Part shown: positions 9,433-18,706 of the stretch, in pieces
Layout of the letters: every line of letters begins with the position of its first letter
How positions within the stretch are numbered: the first letter of the stretch is position 1
Source: Chloroflexi bacterium UBA5189
GTDB taxonomy: Bacteria > Chloroflexota > Limnocylindria > Limnocylindrales > CSP1-4
Assembly (NCBI GenBank): GCA_002413045.1
Contig: DHWF01000023.1
Span: 8,373-71,500, forward strand
Reading direction: 5' to 3'
DNA: 63,128 bases
The notes under the pieces: model-generated
Databases searched by the model: none
What the model was told of the DNA's origin: nothing
The model's input: only the letters and a program-made list of their open reading frames with translations
Made by a program: the position numbers and the translations under genes

Positions 9433-11307
9433 GTGGGCAAGAACGTCGCCGTCTTCGTTGACGTGGCGAACATCTTCTACGCGGCCAAGGCGGCCGGCGT
9501 GGACATCGATTACGTCACGCTGCTGAAGGCGGGGAGCGCGGGCCGGGACCTCGTGCGCGCATACGCGTACACGGGCCTTGACCCGGATAACGAGAACCAG
9601 CGGAACTTCCACGAGTTCCTGCGCCGGCACGGCTACAAGGTCGTCAGCAAGGACATCCGCAAGTACGGGGACGGCAAGGTCAAGGCGAACCTCGACATCG
9701 AGCTGGTCGTCGACATGATGAAGACCGCCCGGAACCTCGACGTCGCCATCGTCGTGTCCGGCGACGGCGACTTCGCTCCGGCGATCCGCGCCGTCCAGGA
9801 GATGGGGGTGCGCGTCGAGGTCGTGAGCTTCCGCGGCAACACCTCGTCGGACCTGATGGACGTCGCGGACCTGTTCACCGATATCACCCAGATCGCGAAG
9901 GTCGAGAAGGGCTCGTCCCGCTCCGGCCGCCGCGTCGCGGACGACGAGCAGGACCTGTCGATGACCGAGGTCCCGGACAAGCAGTCCGAGGGCACCGGCG
10001 AGCGCGGTCGCGGGCGCGGCAGGACGCGTCGGACCCCGGTCGCGGCGGTCGCCGCCAGCCCGGCGCCGCGCGGTCGAAGTCGGGTCACCCCGGTGGAAAC
10101 CGGCGATGCGCCGCTGATCGTGCTGCCGGGCGAGAAGCTCTCCCGGGCCGCCGTCGCTGCCGTCGGCATCGATCCGGAAGCTGCAGAGTTTGACGAGGCT
10201 CTCGAGGGGTTCGAGACCGCCGAGGGCGAGCTACCCCAGGGTGGTGATGACGCGAACGCCGAGGATGGCCCGCGCCGACGCCGCCGTCGGGGCGGTCGTG
10301 GCCGAGGCCGAGTCCGGGGTCGAGAGGATGGCGCGTTCGCTGACGCGCCGGACGGCGTTGCACGCGAAGGTGCCCGCAGCGCAGCCCCGACAGACGACGA
10401 CGCCGACGACGCCGACGAGATGCCGGCCCCGGCTCGCCGCGCTGCGTCAGCCTTCGGCTCCGTCTGGGATTCCCAGATCGGCATCCCGACGAGCGGGCGT
10501 GGGAAGCCGGTGGTCGACGACGAGGATTTCGACGAGCCCGCAGTCCCCGAGTACCTGATCGCCGAGCGGCGCCAGCGCGACAACGCGCGCGGTGGCATGC
10601 GCGGTGGCGGTGGCGGTGGCCGGGGTCGGGGCGGCGCCTACGCCGCGGCGCTCGATCGCGAGCGGTTCGGCGGCGGCCGGGGCAGCACCCCGTCGCGCTT
10701 CCAGCAGCCCGCACCGGGTGTTCGTGAGCCAAACTTCAACCGGAGCGACCGTCCCGAGCGCATCGAGCGCGGCGATCGACAGCCGTTCCGCCAGGCACCC
10801 CGGCCTGCCCCGCGGCCGTCCGGTGACGAGCCCTGGAGCGAGGTCCCGCCGGAGATCGAGGCGATGCTGCGCGCGCAGCTCGGCTCGCGACCGGCGGCTC
10901 GCCCGGAGCCGGCACCGGCCCGGTCCGAGGCCCCAGCAGCCGGCACCGAGCCGGCGGCTCCGGCACCTCGACGTGGTCGCCGACCGGCAGCAGCCGGAGC
11001 GCCGAGGGCCGAGGCGGTCGCCGCCGAGAGCGGCGCCACGGCCGATGCGGCACCGAAGGCGCGACGGACGGCAGTTCGCCGGCCGAAGGTTGAGGCAGCT
11101 CCTGTGAGCGAGGCCGTCGAGGCCGAGGGGCCGGCGAAGAAGCCGGCCCGCACCTCCGCGAAGGCGGCGCCGCGAGCCACGGCGAGCCGGTCGAAGGCGA
11201 AGGCCGCAACCACCGCGGCCGACGCCACGCCGTCCTCGGACGACACGGCCGATGCCGCCGCCCCGAAGCGACGCGTGACGCGCCGAAAGGCCGCGTCGGA
11301 GTCCTGA
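9433..11307 (+). CDS. NYN (LabA-type, PIN-like) RNase-domain protein with RGG-rich tail
   Basis: 624 residues from GTG at 9433, with GGAGACAGG just upstream. Residues 1-155 are an NYN domain of the LabA/DUF88 group: VAVFVDVANIFYAAK, LDIELVVDMMKTA, VVSGDGDFAPAI, with Asp residues (VDVAN, LDIELVVDM, SGDGDF) in the positions that bind metal in PIN-fold RNases. From about residue 180 the protein is low-complexity, rich in Arg, Gly, Ala, Pro and Glu, with RGG-like clusters (RRRRRRGGRGRGRVRGRED near 280; MRGGGGGGRGRGGAYAA near 390) and an Ala/Lys/Thr-rich end reminiscent of histone-like tails. A role in RNA degradation or RNA granules is an inference from this composition. Confidence 0.85.
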   Translation: MGKNVAVFVDVANIFYAAKAAGVDIDYVTLLKAGSAGRDLVRAYAYTGLDPDNENQRNFHEFLRRHGYKVVSKDIRKYGDGKVKANLDIELVVDMMKTARNLDVAIVVSGDGDFAPAIRAVQEMGVRVEVVSFRGNTSSDLMDVADLFTDITQIAKVEKGSSRSGRRVADDEQDLSMTEVPDKQSEGTGERGRGRGRTRRTPVAAVAASPAPRGRSRVTPVETGDAPLIVLPGEKLSRAAVAAVGIDPEAAEFDEALEGFETAEGELPQGGDDANAEDGPRRRRRRGGRGRGRVRGREDGAFADAPDGVAREGARSAAPTDDDADDADEMPAPARRAASAFGSVWDSQIGIPTSGRGKPVVDDEDFDEPAVPEYLIAERRQRDNARGGMRGGGGGGRGRGGAYAAALDRERFGGGRGSTPSRFQQPAPGVREPNFNRSDRPERIERGDRQPFRQAPRPAPRPSGDEPWSEVPPEIEAMLRAQLGSRPAARPEPAPARSEAPAAGTEPAAPAPRRGRRPAAAGAPRAEAVAAESGATADAAPKARRTAVRRPKVEAAPVSEAVEAEGPAKKPARTSAKAAPRATASRSKAKAATTAADATPSSDDTADAAAPKRRVTRRKAASES

Positions 11308-11323
11308 TCCGGCGCGCCGGGTC

Positions 11324-12532
11324 GTGATGGGTGCCGGCGTGTTCCGCACGCGCGGCCAGCCGGCGGCCGTCGAGGCCGTCCGGGCGATGCTGCTCGGCGG
11401 CATGCCGCACGCGCTGCTCCTCGTCGGGCCGTCCGGCGTGGGCAAGGCGACGCTCGCGGATGACATCGCGGCCGGCCTTCTGTGCCGTGCCGAGGACCCG
11501 GGCGACCGCCCTTGTCGCGAATGCCGGGCGTGCCGCGCGCTCGAGCACGGCAACCACCCGGACGTCCACCGGCTCGGACCGACCGGCGCTGGCCTCGTGA
11601 TCCCGATCGGTGGGCGGGACGAGCGCGGGGTTCGCGATCTGGTTCGGGACCTGTCCCTGCTCCCGGTCGAGGGCGGCGCACGCGTGGCCATCGTGACCGA
11701 TGCCGATCGCATGACCGAGGACGCCCAGTCGGCGTTCCTGAAGACGCTCGAGGAGCCGCCCGCCGGAACCGTGCTGCTTCTCACCGCGACCGACGAGGAG
11801 CGCCTCCTCCCCACGATCCGGTCGCGCTGCAGCCGGATCCGGCTGGGGCCGGTGACGCGCTCCGAGGTGGAGCGGCTGCTCGTGGAGGCCGGCCTGGCCG
11901 ATGCTCCGCTCGCGGCGCGGCTCGCCCGTCTCTCGGCCGGTCGACCCGGCGACGCGGTGGCAATGGCGCGCGCGCCCGAGTCGCTGACGATCCGTGGCGA
12001 GGTTGGCCGCACGCTCCTCGACCTCGCATCGGCGACGCGCGCCGACCGCCTGCGCCTCGGACGGGATCTGCTCGCGCGGGCCGGCGAGATGGCAGCGGGC
12101 CTGCGCGCCGCGAGCCGGTCGACGGCCGTGGCCGACGCGAGCTCGTCCGCGCGGGGGACGCGCGGCCGGCGTGCGAGCGCTCGCTCAGCCGCGCCGGGGG
12201 CCACAACCGACGCCGGCCAGGCGACCGAGCCCGATGCGGACGCGCTGCCTGGGGCGACCAGGGTGCCGGCGGCGGAGCGACGGGCGGCCGCACTCGCCCT
12301 CGTTGTCATCTGGCGCGACGTGGCGCGCGACCTCGCGATGGTCGCGCTCGGCGAGCCCGCGGACGTACGCCAGCTCGACCTCCTCGACGACCTGGATGCG
12401 GCTGCACGGCGCCTGCCCTCGACATTCGCCGCGGCGCAGCTGCGGCGCCTGGACCTGGCGGGCGAGCGCCTGGAGGGCAACGTCAGCCCGGAGCTCGTCG
12501 TGGATGCGCTCGCGCTTGGCTGGGCGGCGTGA
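11324..12532 (+). CDS. holB: DNA polymerase III delta prime subunit
   Basis: 402 residues; GTG at 11324 or ATG at 11327 are both possible. It is an AAA+ clamp-loader subunit: Walker A-like GPSGVGKAT near residue 32, a zinc-binding cysteine cluster (CRAEDPGDRPCRECRAC), sensor 1 region DADRMTEDAQSAFLKTLEEPP and the SRC motif in TIRSRCSRIRLGP. These are shared by delta prime and gamma/tau, but the short length and gene context favour delta prime. The C-terminal collar domain is interrupted by a low-complexity Ala/Arg/Ser-rich stretch (about 270-315). It loads the sliding clamp during replication. It lies 16 bases after the NYN gene. Confidence 0.88.
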   Translation: MMGAGVFRTRGQPAAVEAVRAMLLGGMPHALLLVGPSGVGKATLADDIAAGLLCRAEDPGDRPCRECRACRALEHGNHPDVHRLGPTGAGLVIPIGGRDERGVRDLVRDLSLLPVEGGARVAIVTDADRMTEDAQSAFLKTLEEPPAGTVLLLTATDEERLLPTIRSRCSRIRLGPVTRSEVERLLVEAGLADAPLAARLARLSAGRPGDAVAMARAPESLTIRGEVGRTLLDLASATRADRLRLGRDLLARAGEMAAGLRAASRSTAVADASSSARGTRGRRASARSAAPGATTDAGQATEPDADALPGATRVPAAERRAAALALVVIWRDVARDLAMVALGEPADVRQLDLLDDLDAAARRLPSTFAAAQLRRLDLAGERLEGNVSPELVVDALALGWAA

Positions 12533-12583
12533 GCACGGGCAGCGTGAGCGCGGGCCGTATGCGCGTCCTTGCCGCGCGGCTGC

Positions 12584-12883
12584 ATGCCTGAGGCGGTCCG
12601 GCTCGAGGCCGTGGTCCACGGCCGCGTCCAGGGTGTCGGGTTCCGGATGCACGTCGCGGATGCGGCGCGGCAGCTGAACCTCGTCGGCTGGGTGGCCAAC
12701 GATTCGGCGGGCACGGTCCACTGCGTCGCCGAGGGACCTCGGGACGACCTGGAACGCCTCCTCGCAGCATTGCGCAGCGGGCCCCGCGGGGCCGACGTGG
12801 ACCGGGTCGACGAGGCCTTCTCGGCCGCGACCGGCGCCTTCGCGCGGTTCGAGATCCGATCCGGCTGGCACCCGGGGGACTGA
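12584..12883 (+). CDS. acyP: acylphosphatase
   Basis: 99 residues from the ATG at 12584, the usual length. The signature GRVQGVGFRMHV carries the catalytic Arg, and NLVGWVANDSAGTV carries the catalytic Asn; both are present. The enzyme hydrolyses carboxyl-phosphate bonds of small acyl phosphates in the cytosol. It follows the clamp-loader gene after 51 bases on the same strand. Confidence 0.93.
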   Translation: MPEAVRLEAVVHGRVQGVGFRMHVADAARQLNLVGWVANDSAGTVHCVAEGPRDDLERLLAALRSGPRGADVDRVDEAFSAATGAFARFEIRSGWHPGD

Positions 12884-12952
12884 CCCGAACGGCGTCCGGA
12901 CTGGTACGAGGGTCCCGTGTCAGGTGAACCAGCCGGCCCCGATGCTTGAGTC

Positions 12953-13234
12953 GTGGACGAGTCGCCGATCTCCGAGATCCTGCCCGGGCTGTACCGCGCC
13001 GTGCTCGATGCGGTCGCCAGCCTCGAGGCGCACGACCTGCGGCGCGACGCCGCGGCGATCCGGGCCGAGGCGACCCGCGTCTACTCCCGGGCGTGGACCG
13101 CGGACGCGGCCCGCCGGCTCAAGACCCTGCGCCTTCGCGCCGATCGCCTTCGGGACTCACGACGACCACGACGCTATGAAGCGGTCCTCGAGACGCTCGG
13201 CCGGCAGGCCGACCCGGAGCGCACGACCGCCTGA
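12953..13234 (+). CDS. small helical protein of unknown function
   Basis: 93 residues from a GTG at 12953. The sequence is almost wholly alpha-helical and Arg/Ala-rich (DLRRDAAAIRAEATRVYSRAW, then AARRLKTLRLRADRLRD). No motif or membrane segment is seen. Its position in a compact plus-strand run and its codon use support a real gene, but the family is unknown to me. Confidence 0.55.
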   Translation: MDESPISEILPGLYRAVLDAVASLEAHDLRRDAAAIRAEATRVYSRAWTADAARRLKTLRLRADRLRDSRRPRRYEAVLETLGRQADPERTTA

Positions 13235-13260
13235 TCGCCGCTCGGGATAGGCTTCCCCGA

Positions 13261-14064
13261 GTGGACGCCGACGCGCCGATCACGCCCCTCGATCCCGGGC
13301 TCACCGGCCAGGACGCCCGCCCTGTTCCCGGCGTCGGCAACGGCTACCTCGCCGGTTACCGCGTCCGCTTCGACGAGGCCGGACCGGATGGGCAGATGCG
13401 TACCTCCAGCCTCCTCCGGTACGCCCAGGACATCGCCTGGCGCCACTCCGAGCACCTCGGATTTGATCGCGGCTGGTACCTGGCGCGCGGTCTCGGGTGG
13501 GTCGTTCGCGGCGTCCAGCTGGAGCTGGAGGCGCCGGTTCCGCTCGGCCACACGCTGCGCGTGACGACCGCGGTCGTCGGGCACCGTCGGATCTGGGCGC
13601 GCCGGCTCGGTGAATGCCGGCTGGCGGATGGGCGCCTAGCGGCCCGCGTCACCACCGACTGGGTGCTCCTCGACGGGCGCAACCGGATCGTGCGCATCCC
13701 GGACGACTTCGGGGTCGCCTTCCTGAACCCCGAGACGGACAGCGAGATCCTGCGGGTGCCGTCTCCCGCCGGTGCGCCGGTGGCGTCCATCGCGCTCGCG
13801 GTTCGGCGGACGGACCTCGACCCCCTCGACCACGTCAACAACGCGGTCTATGTGGACTGGCTCACCGAGGCCCTCGACAGCGCCGGCTGGCACGCCGCGG
13901 GCGAGGTGACGGATCGAACGATCCGCCTGGAGTACCTGGCATCGGCCGAGCACGGCAACGAGGTCGTCGTCGAGCTGTTCGGCGAGCCAACCGCGTGGGG
14001 CGCCCGGATCCGGCGCTCCGATGGCGCGGAGCTGCTTCGCGCCCAGGGAACCGGCCCGACCTAG
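13261..14064 (+). CDS. acyl-ACP thioesterase, double hotdog
   Basis: 267 residues from GTG at 13261; TAGGCT lies 7 bases upstream, so the message may be leaderless. Two hotdog folds are visible. The first includes SSLLRYAQDIAWRHSEHLGF near residues 43-62 and WVVRGVQLELEAPVPLG; the second includes LDPLDHVNNAVYVDWLTEAL near 188-207. This matches the FatA/FatB-like acyl-ACP thioesterase family, which releases free fatty acids from acyl carrier protein. DHVNNAVY carries the catalytic Asn/His-type residues. The chain-length preference cannot be told. It ends 2 bases from the convergent GGDEF-EAL gene. Confidence 0.85.
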   Translation: MDADAPITPLDPGLTGQDARPVPGVGNGYLAGYRVRFDEAGPDGQMRTSSLLRYAQDIAWRHSEHLGFDRGWYLARGLGWVVRGVQLELEAPVPLGHTLRVTTAVVGHRRIWARRLGECRLADGRLAARVTTDWVLLDGRNRIVRIPDDFGVAFLNPETDSEILRVPSPAGAPVASIALAVRRTDLDPLDHVNNAVYVDWLTEALDSAGWHAAGEVTDRTIRLEYLASAEHGNEVVVELFGEPTAWGARIRRSDGAELLRAQGTGPT

Positions 14065-14066
14065 GG

Positions 14067-16499
14067 TCAGGCGACCGACAGCCTCCGGCTGGTGGGCCGC
14101 GCCCCGGCGACCTGGGCGGCGAGCATGATCGAGATCTCGTCCGCCGGGAGCGCGCGGGCGAAGAAGTAGCCCTGCCCGAAGGTGGCGCCCATCGCCCGTA
14201 GATCGGCGACCTGGGTCGCCTCCTCGATGCCCTCGGCGACGGTCTCGAGATGGAGCGTCTCGCCGAGTCGAAGGATCGCGTTGACCACCGCCCGCTGCTC
14301 CTGGCCGTCGGACAGGCTGGCGATGAACGAGCCGTCGATCTTGAGGACATCGATCGGGAATCGGCGGAGGTAGCCGAGCGACGAGAACCCGGTCCCGAAG
14401 TCGTCGATGGCCAGGCGCACGCCGAGGCCCTTCAGCTGCGACAGCGTGGCCGCGCTCTGGGCGCTGTCCTCGATCAGCACGTTCTCGGTGAACTCCAGCA
14501 CGAGCCGGTCCGGCGAGACGCCGCTCTTGCGGAGTGCCTCCGCGACGACCTCGACGAAGCCCGGCTCCGCCACCTGCCGTCCGGACACGTTCACGCTCAC
14601 GGACAGACCTGCCTCCGGCGCCTCCTCGTCCCATCGGCGCGCCTCGCGGCAGGCGGACTCCAGGACCCACTGGCCGAGCGCGATGATGAGGCCGGTCTCC
14701 TCGGCCAGGGGTACGAACTCGCCGGGCAGGATCAGCCGCTTCGACGAGGTTCGCCAGCGCAGCAGCGCCTCCACGCCGTTCATCGCGCCAGTGGCGAGAT
14801 CGACGATCGGCTGGTAGTGGAGGACGAACTCCTGGCGCTCCATGGCGCGCTCGAGGTCGCCCTTCAGCGCGAGGCGGGCGAGGGCCGCTCGATGCATGCC
14901 CGGCTCGAACAGCACGACGCGGTTCTTGCCGCGGCTCTTGGCCATGTACATCGCGGCGTCCGCGTTGCGGAGGAGGTCCTCGGCCGTGGTCTTCTGGCCG
15001 CGGACGACCGCGACGCCGACGCTCGCGTGCACGAACAGCTCCAGGCCGGCGAGCTGGAACGGGGCCTGCAAGGTATCGAGGAGCCGCCGGGCGATGTCCT
15101 CTGGAGTGCCGATCGCCGAGGTGTCCTCGACGAGGATCGCGAACTCGTCGCCGCCCATGCGGGCGAGGGTGTCGCCGGCTCGGAGGGCGCCGCGCAGCCG
15201 CTCGGCGGTGGCCACCAGGAGCTGGTCGCCCTCGCCGTGGCCGAGGCTGTCGTTGATCGTCTTGAAGTCGTCGAGGTCGAGGAAGAAGATCGCGAGCCGC
15301 TCCTTCGTCCGGCGGCCGCGCACGAGCGAGTGCTCGAGCCGGTCGACGAACAGGCCGCGGTTCGCCTGCCCGGTCAGCGTGTCGTGGAAGGCGCGCAGCC
15401 GGAGCTCGTCCTCGAGCGCCTTGTGCGCGGTGATGTCGCGGTAGTTGGCCACGATGCCACCCACTGCCGGGTCGTCGAGGAGGTTCTTGACGACGACCTC
15501 CACGGAGCGCCATGACCCGTCGGCGTGCCGGGCGCGGAGCTCCGTCGAGGCCTCGGCGTTCGGCTTCCGGGCAACCATCAGGAAGATCCGCTCGAGGCGG
15601 CGGCGGTCCGCCTCGTCGATGAACTCGAGGGCGGGCTTGCCGACGCGATCCTCCGGCTTGTAGCCGAGGACCCGCTCGACGGCGGGAGATTCGAACAGGA
15701 TGGAGCCGTCCGCGGCGAGGATCATGTTCACGTCGACCGAGTTCCGGACGAGCGATCGGAAGCGCTCCTCGCTTCGCCGCAGGTCGGTTGACAGCAGCTG
15801 CTCGGTCACCGCCTGGTCCTTGAGCCGTCGGTTCTGGAGCGTGAGCAGCCGCGACGATCCGGCGAAGGCGACGAAGATGAGCCCGAGCAGCGCCATCGCC
15901 ATCGCGCCCACGAAGAGCACGACGTCGCGGCGGGTCGCGGTCACGTCGGCCTCGATCGGCGCCGCGTCCTCGTACATCTCGTAGGCGCCGACCACCTGGC
16001 CGGACGCGCTCCGGATCGGCAGATAGATCGACAGGAAGCGGCTCGCGAGGCCACGCTCGAACTCGTTCTCGGGGTCCGTGCCATCGGTGAACGACGTCGA
16101 CGTCTGGCCGGCGATTGCCGCGCCGAGATCATCATCGACCGCGAATTGCGTGCCCTGCAGGGCCGGCAGATCCGAGAAGGCGATGTGACCGTCCGGTGTC
16201 CAGACCTTGATCCGCAGGATCTGCTTGGCGCTCACGAGCTCCGCGAGGCGTCTGCTGACGCCACTGGCCGCCGGGCCCGTCGGATCCGCGAGCGCGTCCG
16301 CGATCGTCTCGGTGCCCATCGATGCGACCAGGACGGACTCGGCCGCTCGGATCGCCTCGTTGATCGCCGTCTGGCGCAGGTGATCGGAAACGCTCAGGGA
16401 CACGGCGACGGCGGTGACGAGGACGAACCCCATCGACAGGAGCAGCACCGCTGCGCGAAGCCCGGGGCTCGGAAGATTCGGGGTCGATGGGGACGGCAT
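14067..16499 (-). CDS. sensor protein with PAS, GGDEF and EAL domains
   Basis: 810 residues. An N-terminal membrane helix (about 11-32) and another near 195-215 frame an extracytoplasmic sensor of roughly 150 residues. A PAS domain follows (ERFRSLVRNSVDVNMILAADG, residues about 245-360), then a diguanylate cyclase domain with intact MGGDEFAIL, then an EAL phosphodiesterase domain beginning with a degenerate LHYQPIVDL and GVEALLRWR (EAL present), ENVLIED and IDDFGTGFSSLGYLRRFP. Both enzyme motifs are intact, so it may make and break cyclic di-GMP, controlled by the sensor and PAS parts. It is a single gene, 138 bases from the operon upstream. Confidence 0.93.
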   Translation of the reverse strand: MPSPSTPNLPSPGLRAAVLLLSMGFVLVTAVAVSLSVSDHLRQTAINEAIRAAESVLVASMGTETIADALADPTGPAASGVSRRLAELVSAKQILRIKVWTPDGHIAFSDLPALQGTQFAVDDDLGAAIAGQTSTSFTDGTDPENEFERGLASRFLSIYLPIRSASGQVVGAYEMYEDAAPIEADVTATRRDVVLFVGAMAMALLGLIFVAFAGSSRLLTLQNRRLKDQAVTEQLLSTDLRRSEERFRSLVRNSVDVNMILAADGSILFESPAVERVLGYKPEDRVGKPALEFIDEADRRRLERIFLMVARKPNAEASTELRARHADGSWRSVEVVVKNLLDDPAVGGIVANYRDITAHKALEDELRLRAFHDTLTGQANRGLFVDRLEHSLVRGRRTKERLAIFFLDLDDFKTINDSLGHGEGDQLLVATAERLRGALRAGDTLARMGGDEFAILVEDTSAIGTPEDIARRLLDTLQAPFQLAGLELFVHASVGVAVVRGQKTTAEDLLRNADAAMYMAKSRGKNRVVLFEPGMHRAALARLALKGDLERAMERQEFVLHYQPIVDLATGAMNGVEALLRWRTSSKRLILPGEFVPLAEETGLIIALGQWVLESACREARRWDEEAPEAGLSVSVNVSGRQVAEPGFVEVVAEALRKSGVSPDRLVLEFTENVLIEDSAQSAATLSQLKGLGVRLAIDDFGTGFSSLGYLRRFPIDVLKIDGSFIASLSDGQEQRAVVNAILRLGETLHLETVAEGIEEATQVADLRAMGATFGQGYFFARALPADEISIMLAAQVAGARPTSRRLSVA

Positions 16500-16637
16500 C
16501 GATCGCTTTCGGGATGGTGGCAGCCCGGTCAGGCACGCTCGAGGCGAGACGCTACGTGGTACTGGCGGGCCCGACTACGGGACTTTCGTCCCAGGTGCGC
16601 GCGGGCAACGTAACGCGCGAGGGATCCGACCCCCCGG

Positions 16638-18074
16638 CTAGCTCCCCGAAACGAGCCTGCGGCCGTCGACCCAGCCGGTCCAGCCATTGGAGGCTCGGAC
16701 CTGCGCCCAGTCGGCGACCCGCGCGACTATTTCGAGCGGCAGCCCGCCGGCGAGTGGCGTGCTCGGGCCAGCGGGGTCGGGGCTCGCCCACGCGGCGAGG
16801 CCCTCGACTGGCGCCCGGTGTGTCGGCGCGAATACGGTCGGCGGCGCCTGCGCCTCGGCTGGGCTGCCCCCAACCGGCAGTGCCGCGAGCTGCGCCCGGA
16901 GCCCGCCGATGAGCTCGCGGTTCGCGGCAATTCGCGCAGTCCGATCTGCCTCGGTCCCGGTCGAGGCGATCGCGAGAGCGATCTGTGCGTGCTGGAGGCG
17001 TGCGACGAGCCGCTCGCCGGCAGGACCGGTTCGGGCCCCGACTGCCTTCCGCGCCGATCGCCGCGCGCGCAGCGATTCCAGGACGTCGACCTCCTGCGCC
17101 GTCATCACGCCCGCGGCGACGTCTTCCGCGAGGGCCTCGCGGACCCACCGCTGCTCGCGCCGCATCGCGAGGCGGACGAGCACGCCGAGGAGGATCAGGA
17201 ACGGCAGGCCCTTGACCGCGGCCCAGGCGATCCAATCGGTCGGGCCGGGGCTGTCGCCCAGGATTCCGTCGAGGAGCGGCGAGTTCCAGACGAAGTGCGC
17301 GGCGACGCCCGCCGCGTACAGGAGAACCGCCACGAGCACGCGCCGGCTCCTGGCGACATCCGGTCGGGTCACGTAGAACGCGAGGCCCATCCCGGTGAGG
17401 CCGGTGAGCAGCACGTGCGAGTACGGGCCGCCGACGATGATCCGCGTGAAGAAGCCCTCGAATAGCCCGCCGAGGTCCGAGGCGCCGGCCTGCCCCACGA
17501 AGTGGGCGAAGAAGTAGTACATGTCCTCCGCGACCGTGAACCCAAGGCCGACCATGGCGCCGTACACGAAGCCATCGAGGACGTCGTCGAACTCGGCGCG
17601 GGCGATCAGGTAGATCACGACGACGCCGAGGAACTTGAGCAGCTCCTCCACGCCCGGCCCGATCAGCGCGGCGCCCCACGTCCGGGTGAACTCTGCCCCG
17701 AACACCTTCTGCAGGATGCTTGCCCACTGGTCGTTGATGTGGCCGGCGAGGAACGTCGCGATCACCGCGCCCCACAGCAGGGCGCCGATGAGCAGCGACC
17801 GCGGCTCGCGCTCGAACAGGTCCACCGCGTTCACCAGCAGGTAGACCGGGACGGCGTAGAGCGCGAGCAGCACGAGCCCGACGAGCCAGGCCGTCGTCGA
17901 CGCGTTGGCGAACGACAGCTGCTCGTTGACGAACGAGACGCCACCGATCAGGAGCAGGACGGCGAACAGCCAGAACGCCGCCTGGCGCGGCTGGAAGATC
18001 GAGATCTCCTCGGTCCAATCGGTCGGCCGGGCGGCAGGCGGCGCCGGCGGAATCGGCATGGCCTGCCCGGTCAT
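16638..18074 (-). CDS. PrsW-like intramembrane protease with C-terminal SH3-like domain
   Basis: 478 residues from the ATG at 18074, which overlaps the stop of the next upstream gene; a longer reading is rejected for that reason. About eight membrane helices carry the PrsW/CPBP-type motifs: PGVEELLKFLGV, DDVLDGFVYGAMVGLGFTVAED and SHVLLTGLTGMGL, with Glu, Glu and His in the positions thought to be catalytic. After a cytosolic helical region, the last 60 residues (WASPDPAGPSTPLAGGLPL to NGWTGWVDGRRL) resemble a bacterial SH3 domain. PrsW proteases cut anti-sigma factors; the substrate here is unknown. It is the last gene of a three-gene operon. Confidence 0.85.
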   Translation of the reverse strand: MTGQAMPIPPAPPAARPTDWTEEISIFQPRQAAFWLFAVLLLIGGVSFVNEQLSFANASTTAWLVGLVLLALYAVPVYLLVNAVDLFEREPRSLLIGALLWGAVIATFLAGHINDQWASILQKVFGAEFTRTWGAALIGPGVEELLKFLGVVVIYLIARAEFDDVLDGFVYGAMVGLGFTVAEDMYYFFAHFVGQAGASDLGGLFEGFFTRIIVGGPYSHVLLTGLTGMGLAFYVTRPDVARSRRVLVAVLLYAAGVAAHFVWNSPLLDGILGDSPGPTDWIAWAAVKGLPFLILLGVLVRLAMRREQRWVREALAEDVAAGVMTAQEVDVLESLRARRSARKAVGARTGPAGERLVARLQHAQIALAIASTGTEADRTARIAANRELIGGLRAQLAALPVGGSPAEAQAPPTVFAPTHRAPVEGLAAWASPDPAGPSTPLAGGLPLEIVARVADWAQVRASNGWTGWVDGRRLVSGS

Positions 18075-18706
18075 CGGGCCGCCTCGATCGACTCGAGCAT
18101 CTGGTGGATCTCGCCGAGGGCGCTGCCAAGGTCGCCCTGACTGGACCAGGCGTCGGCCACGACGCCGTGGCCGCCGGCGACGATCGACGTCACCTCGCCC
18201 TCGATCGCGCCGTCGGCCTCCTGGAAGATGCCCTGGTACGAGAACCGCACTGCGGGGCCGCCCGGCTCGGTTGCGGTTTCGATGTCGCTTGCCGTGAGCT
18301 GCGTGGCGTTGGCCTTCAGCGCCTGGTCGAGGTAGTCCTGGGCGAGCTCGCTCGCCGAGTTGGACGGCTCGGGGAACAGGTCGACGACGACAACGCCCTG
18401 CTCGAGCCGGATGCCGGACCCGCTGTCGTGGGTGCTGGCGACCCAGCCATCCAGCGGGGTGATCTGCCAGCCATCCCCGATCGGCACCGCGTCGCCGGCG
18501 GCCGTGGCGATCTCGCCGGGCGAGGCCGCGGCCGGGAGCGCCTCGTCGAGGACCTGGGTGCCGAAGAACAGGGCAGCGAGGATCGCCGCGACGATGACGG
18601 TCTGGCGGCGCGTCGCTGGGTCGAAGGCGCCGCCGACACGACGCGCTACCTGCGCGGCCGCCGCGGGCGGCGCTGGCGGCGGGGTCGGGTTCGATGCCTC
18701 GGTCAC
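18071..18706 (-). CDS. membrane-anchored exported protein, PrsW operon
   Basis: 211 residues from a GTG at 18706 overlapping the upstream stop (GTGA). A Pro/Ala-rich cytosolic N-terminus precedes one helix (QTVIVAAILAALFFGTQVL, about residues 36-54) and an exported domain (GDGWQITPLDGWVASTHDSG; LDQALKANATQLTASDIET) that resembles PsbP/YfmB-like beta sheets seen in uncharacterised membrane proteins. It may be a ligand, substrate or partner of the PrsW-like protein that follows with a four-base overlap. Confidence 0.65.
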   Translation of the reverse strand: MTEASNPTPPPAPPAAAAQVARRVGGAFDPATRRQTVIVAAILAALFFGTQVLDEALPAAASPGEIATAAGDAVPIGDGWQITPLDGWVASTHDSGSGIRLEQGVVVVDLFPEPSNSASELAQDYLDQALKANATQLTASDIETATEPGGPAVRFSYQGIFQEADGAIEGEVTSIVAGGHGVVADAWSSQGDLGSALGEIHQMLESIEAAR

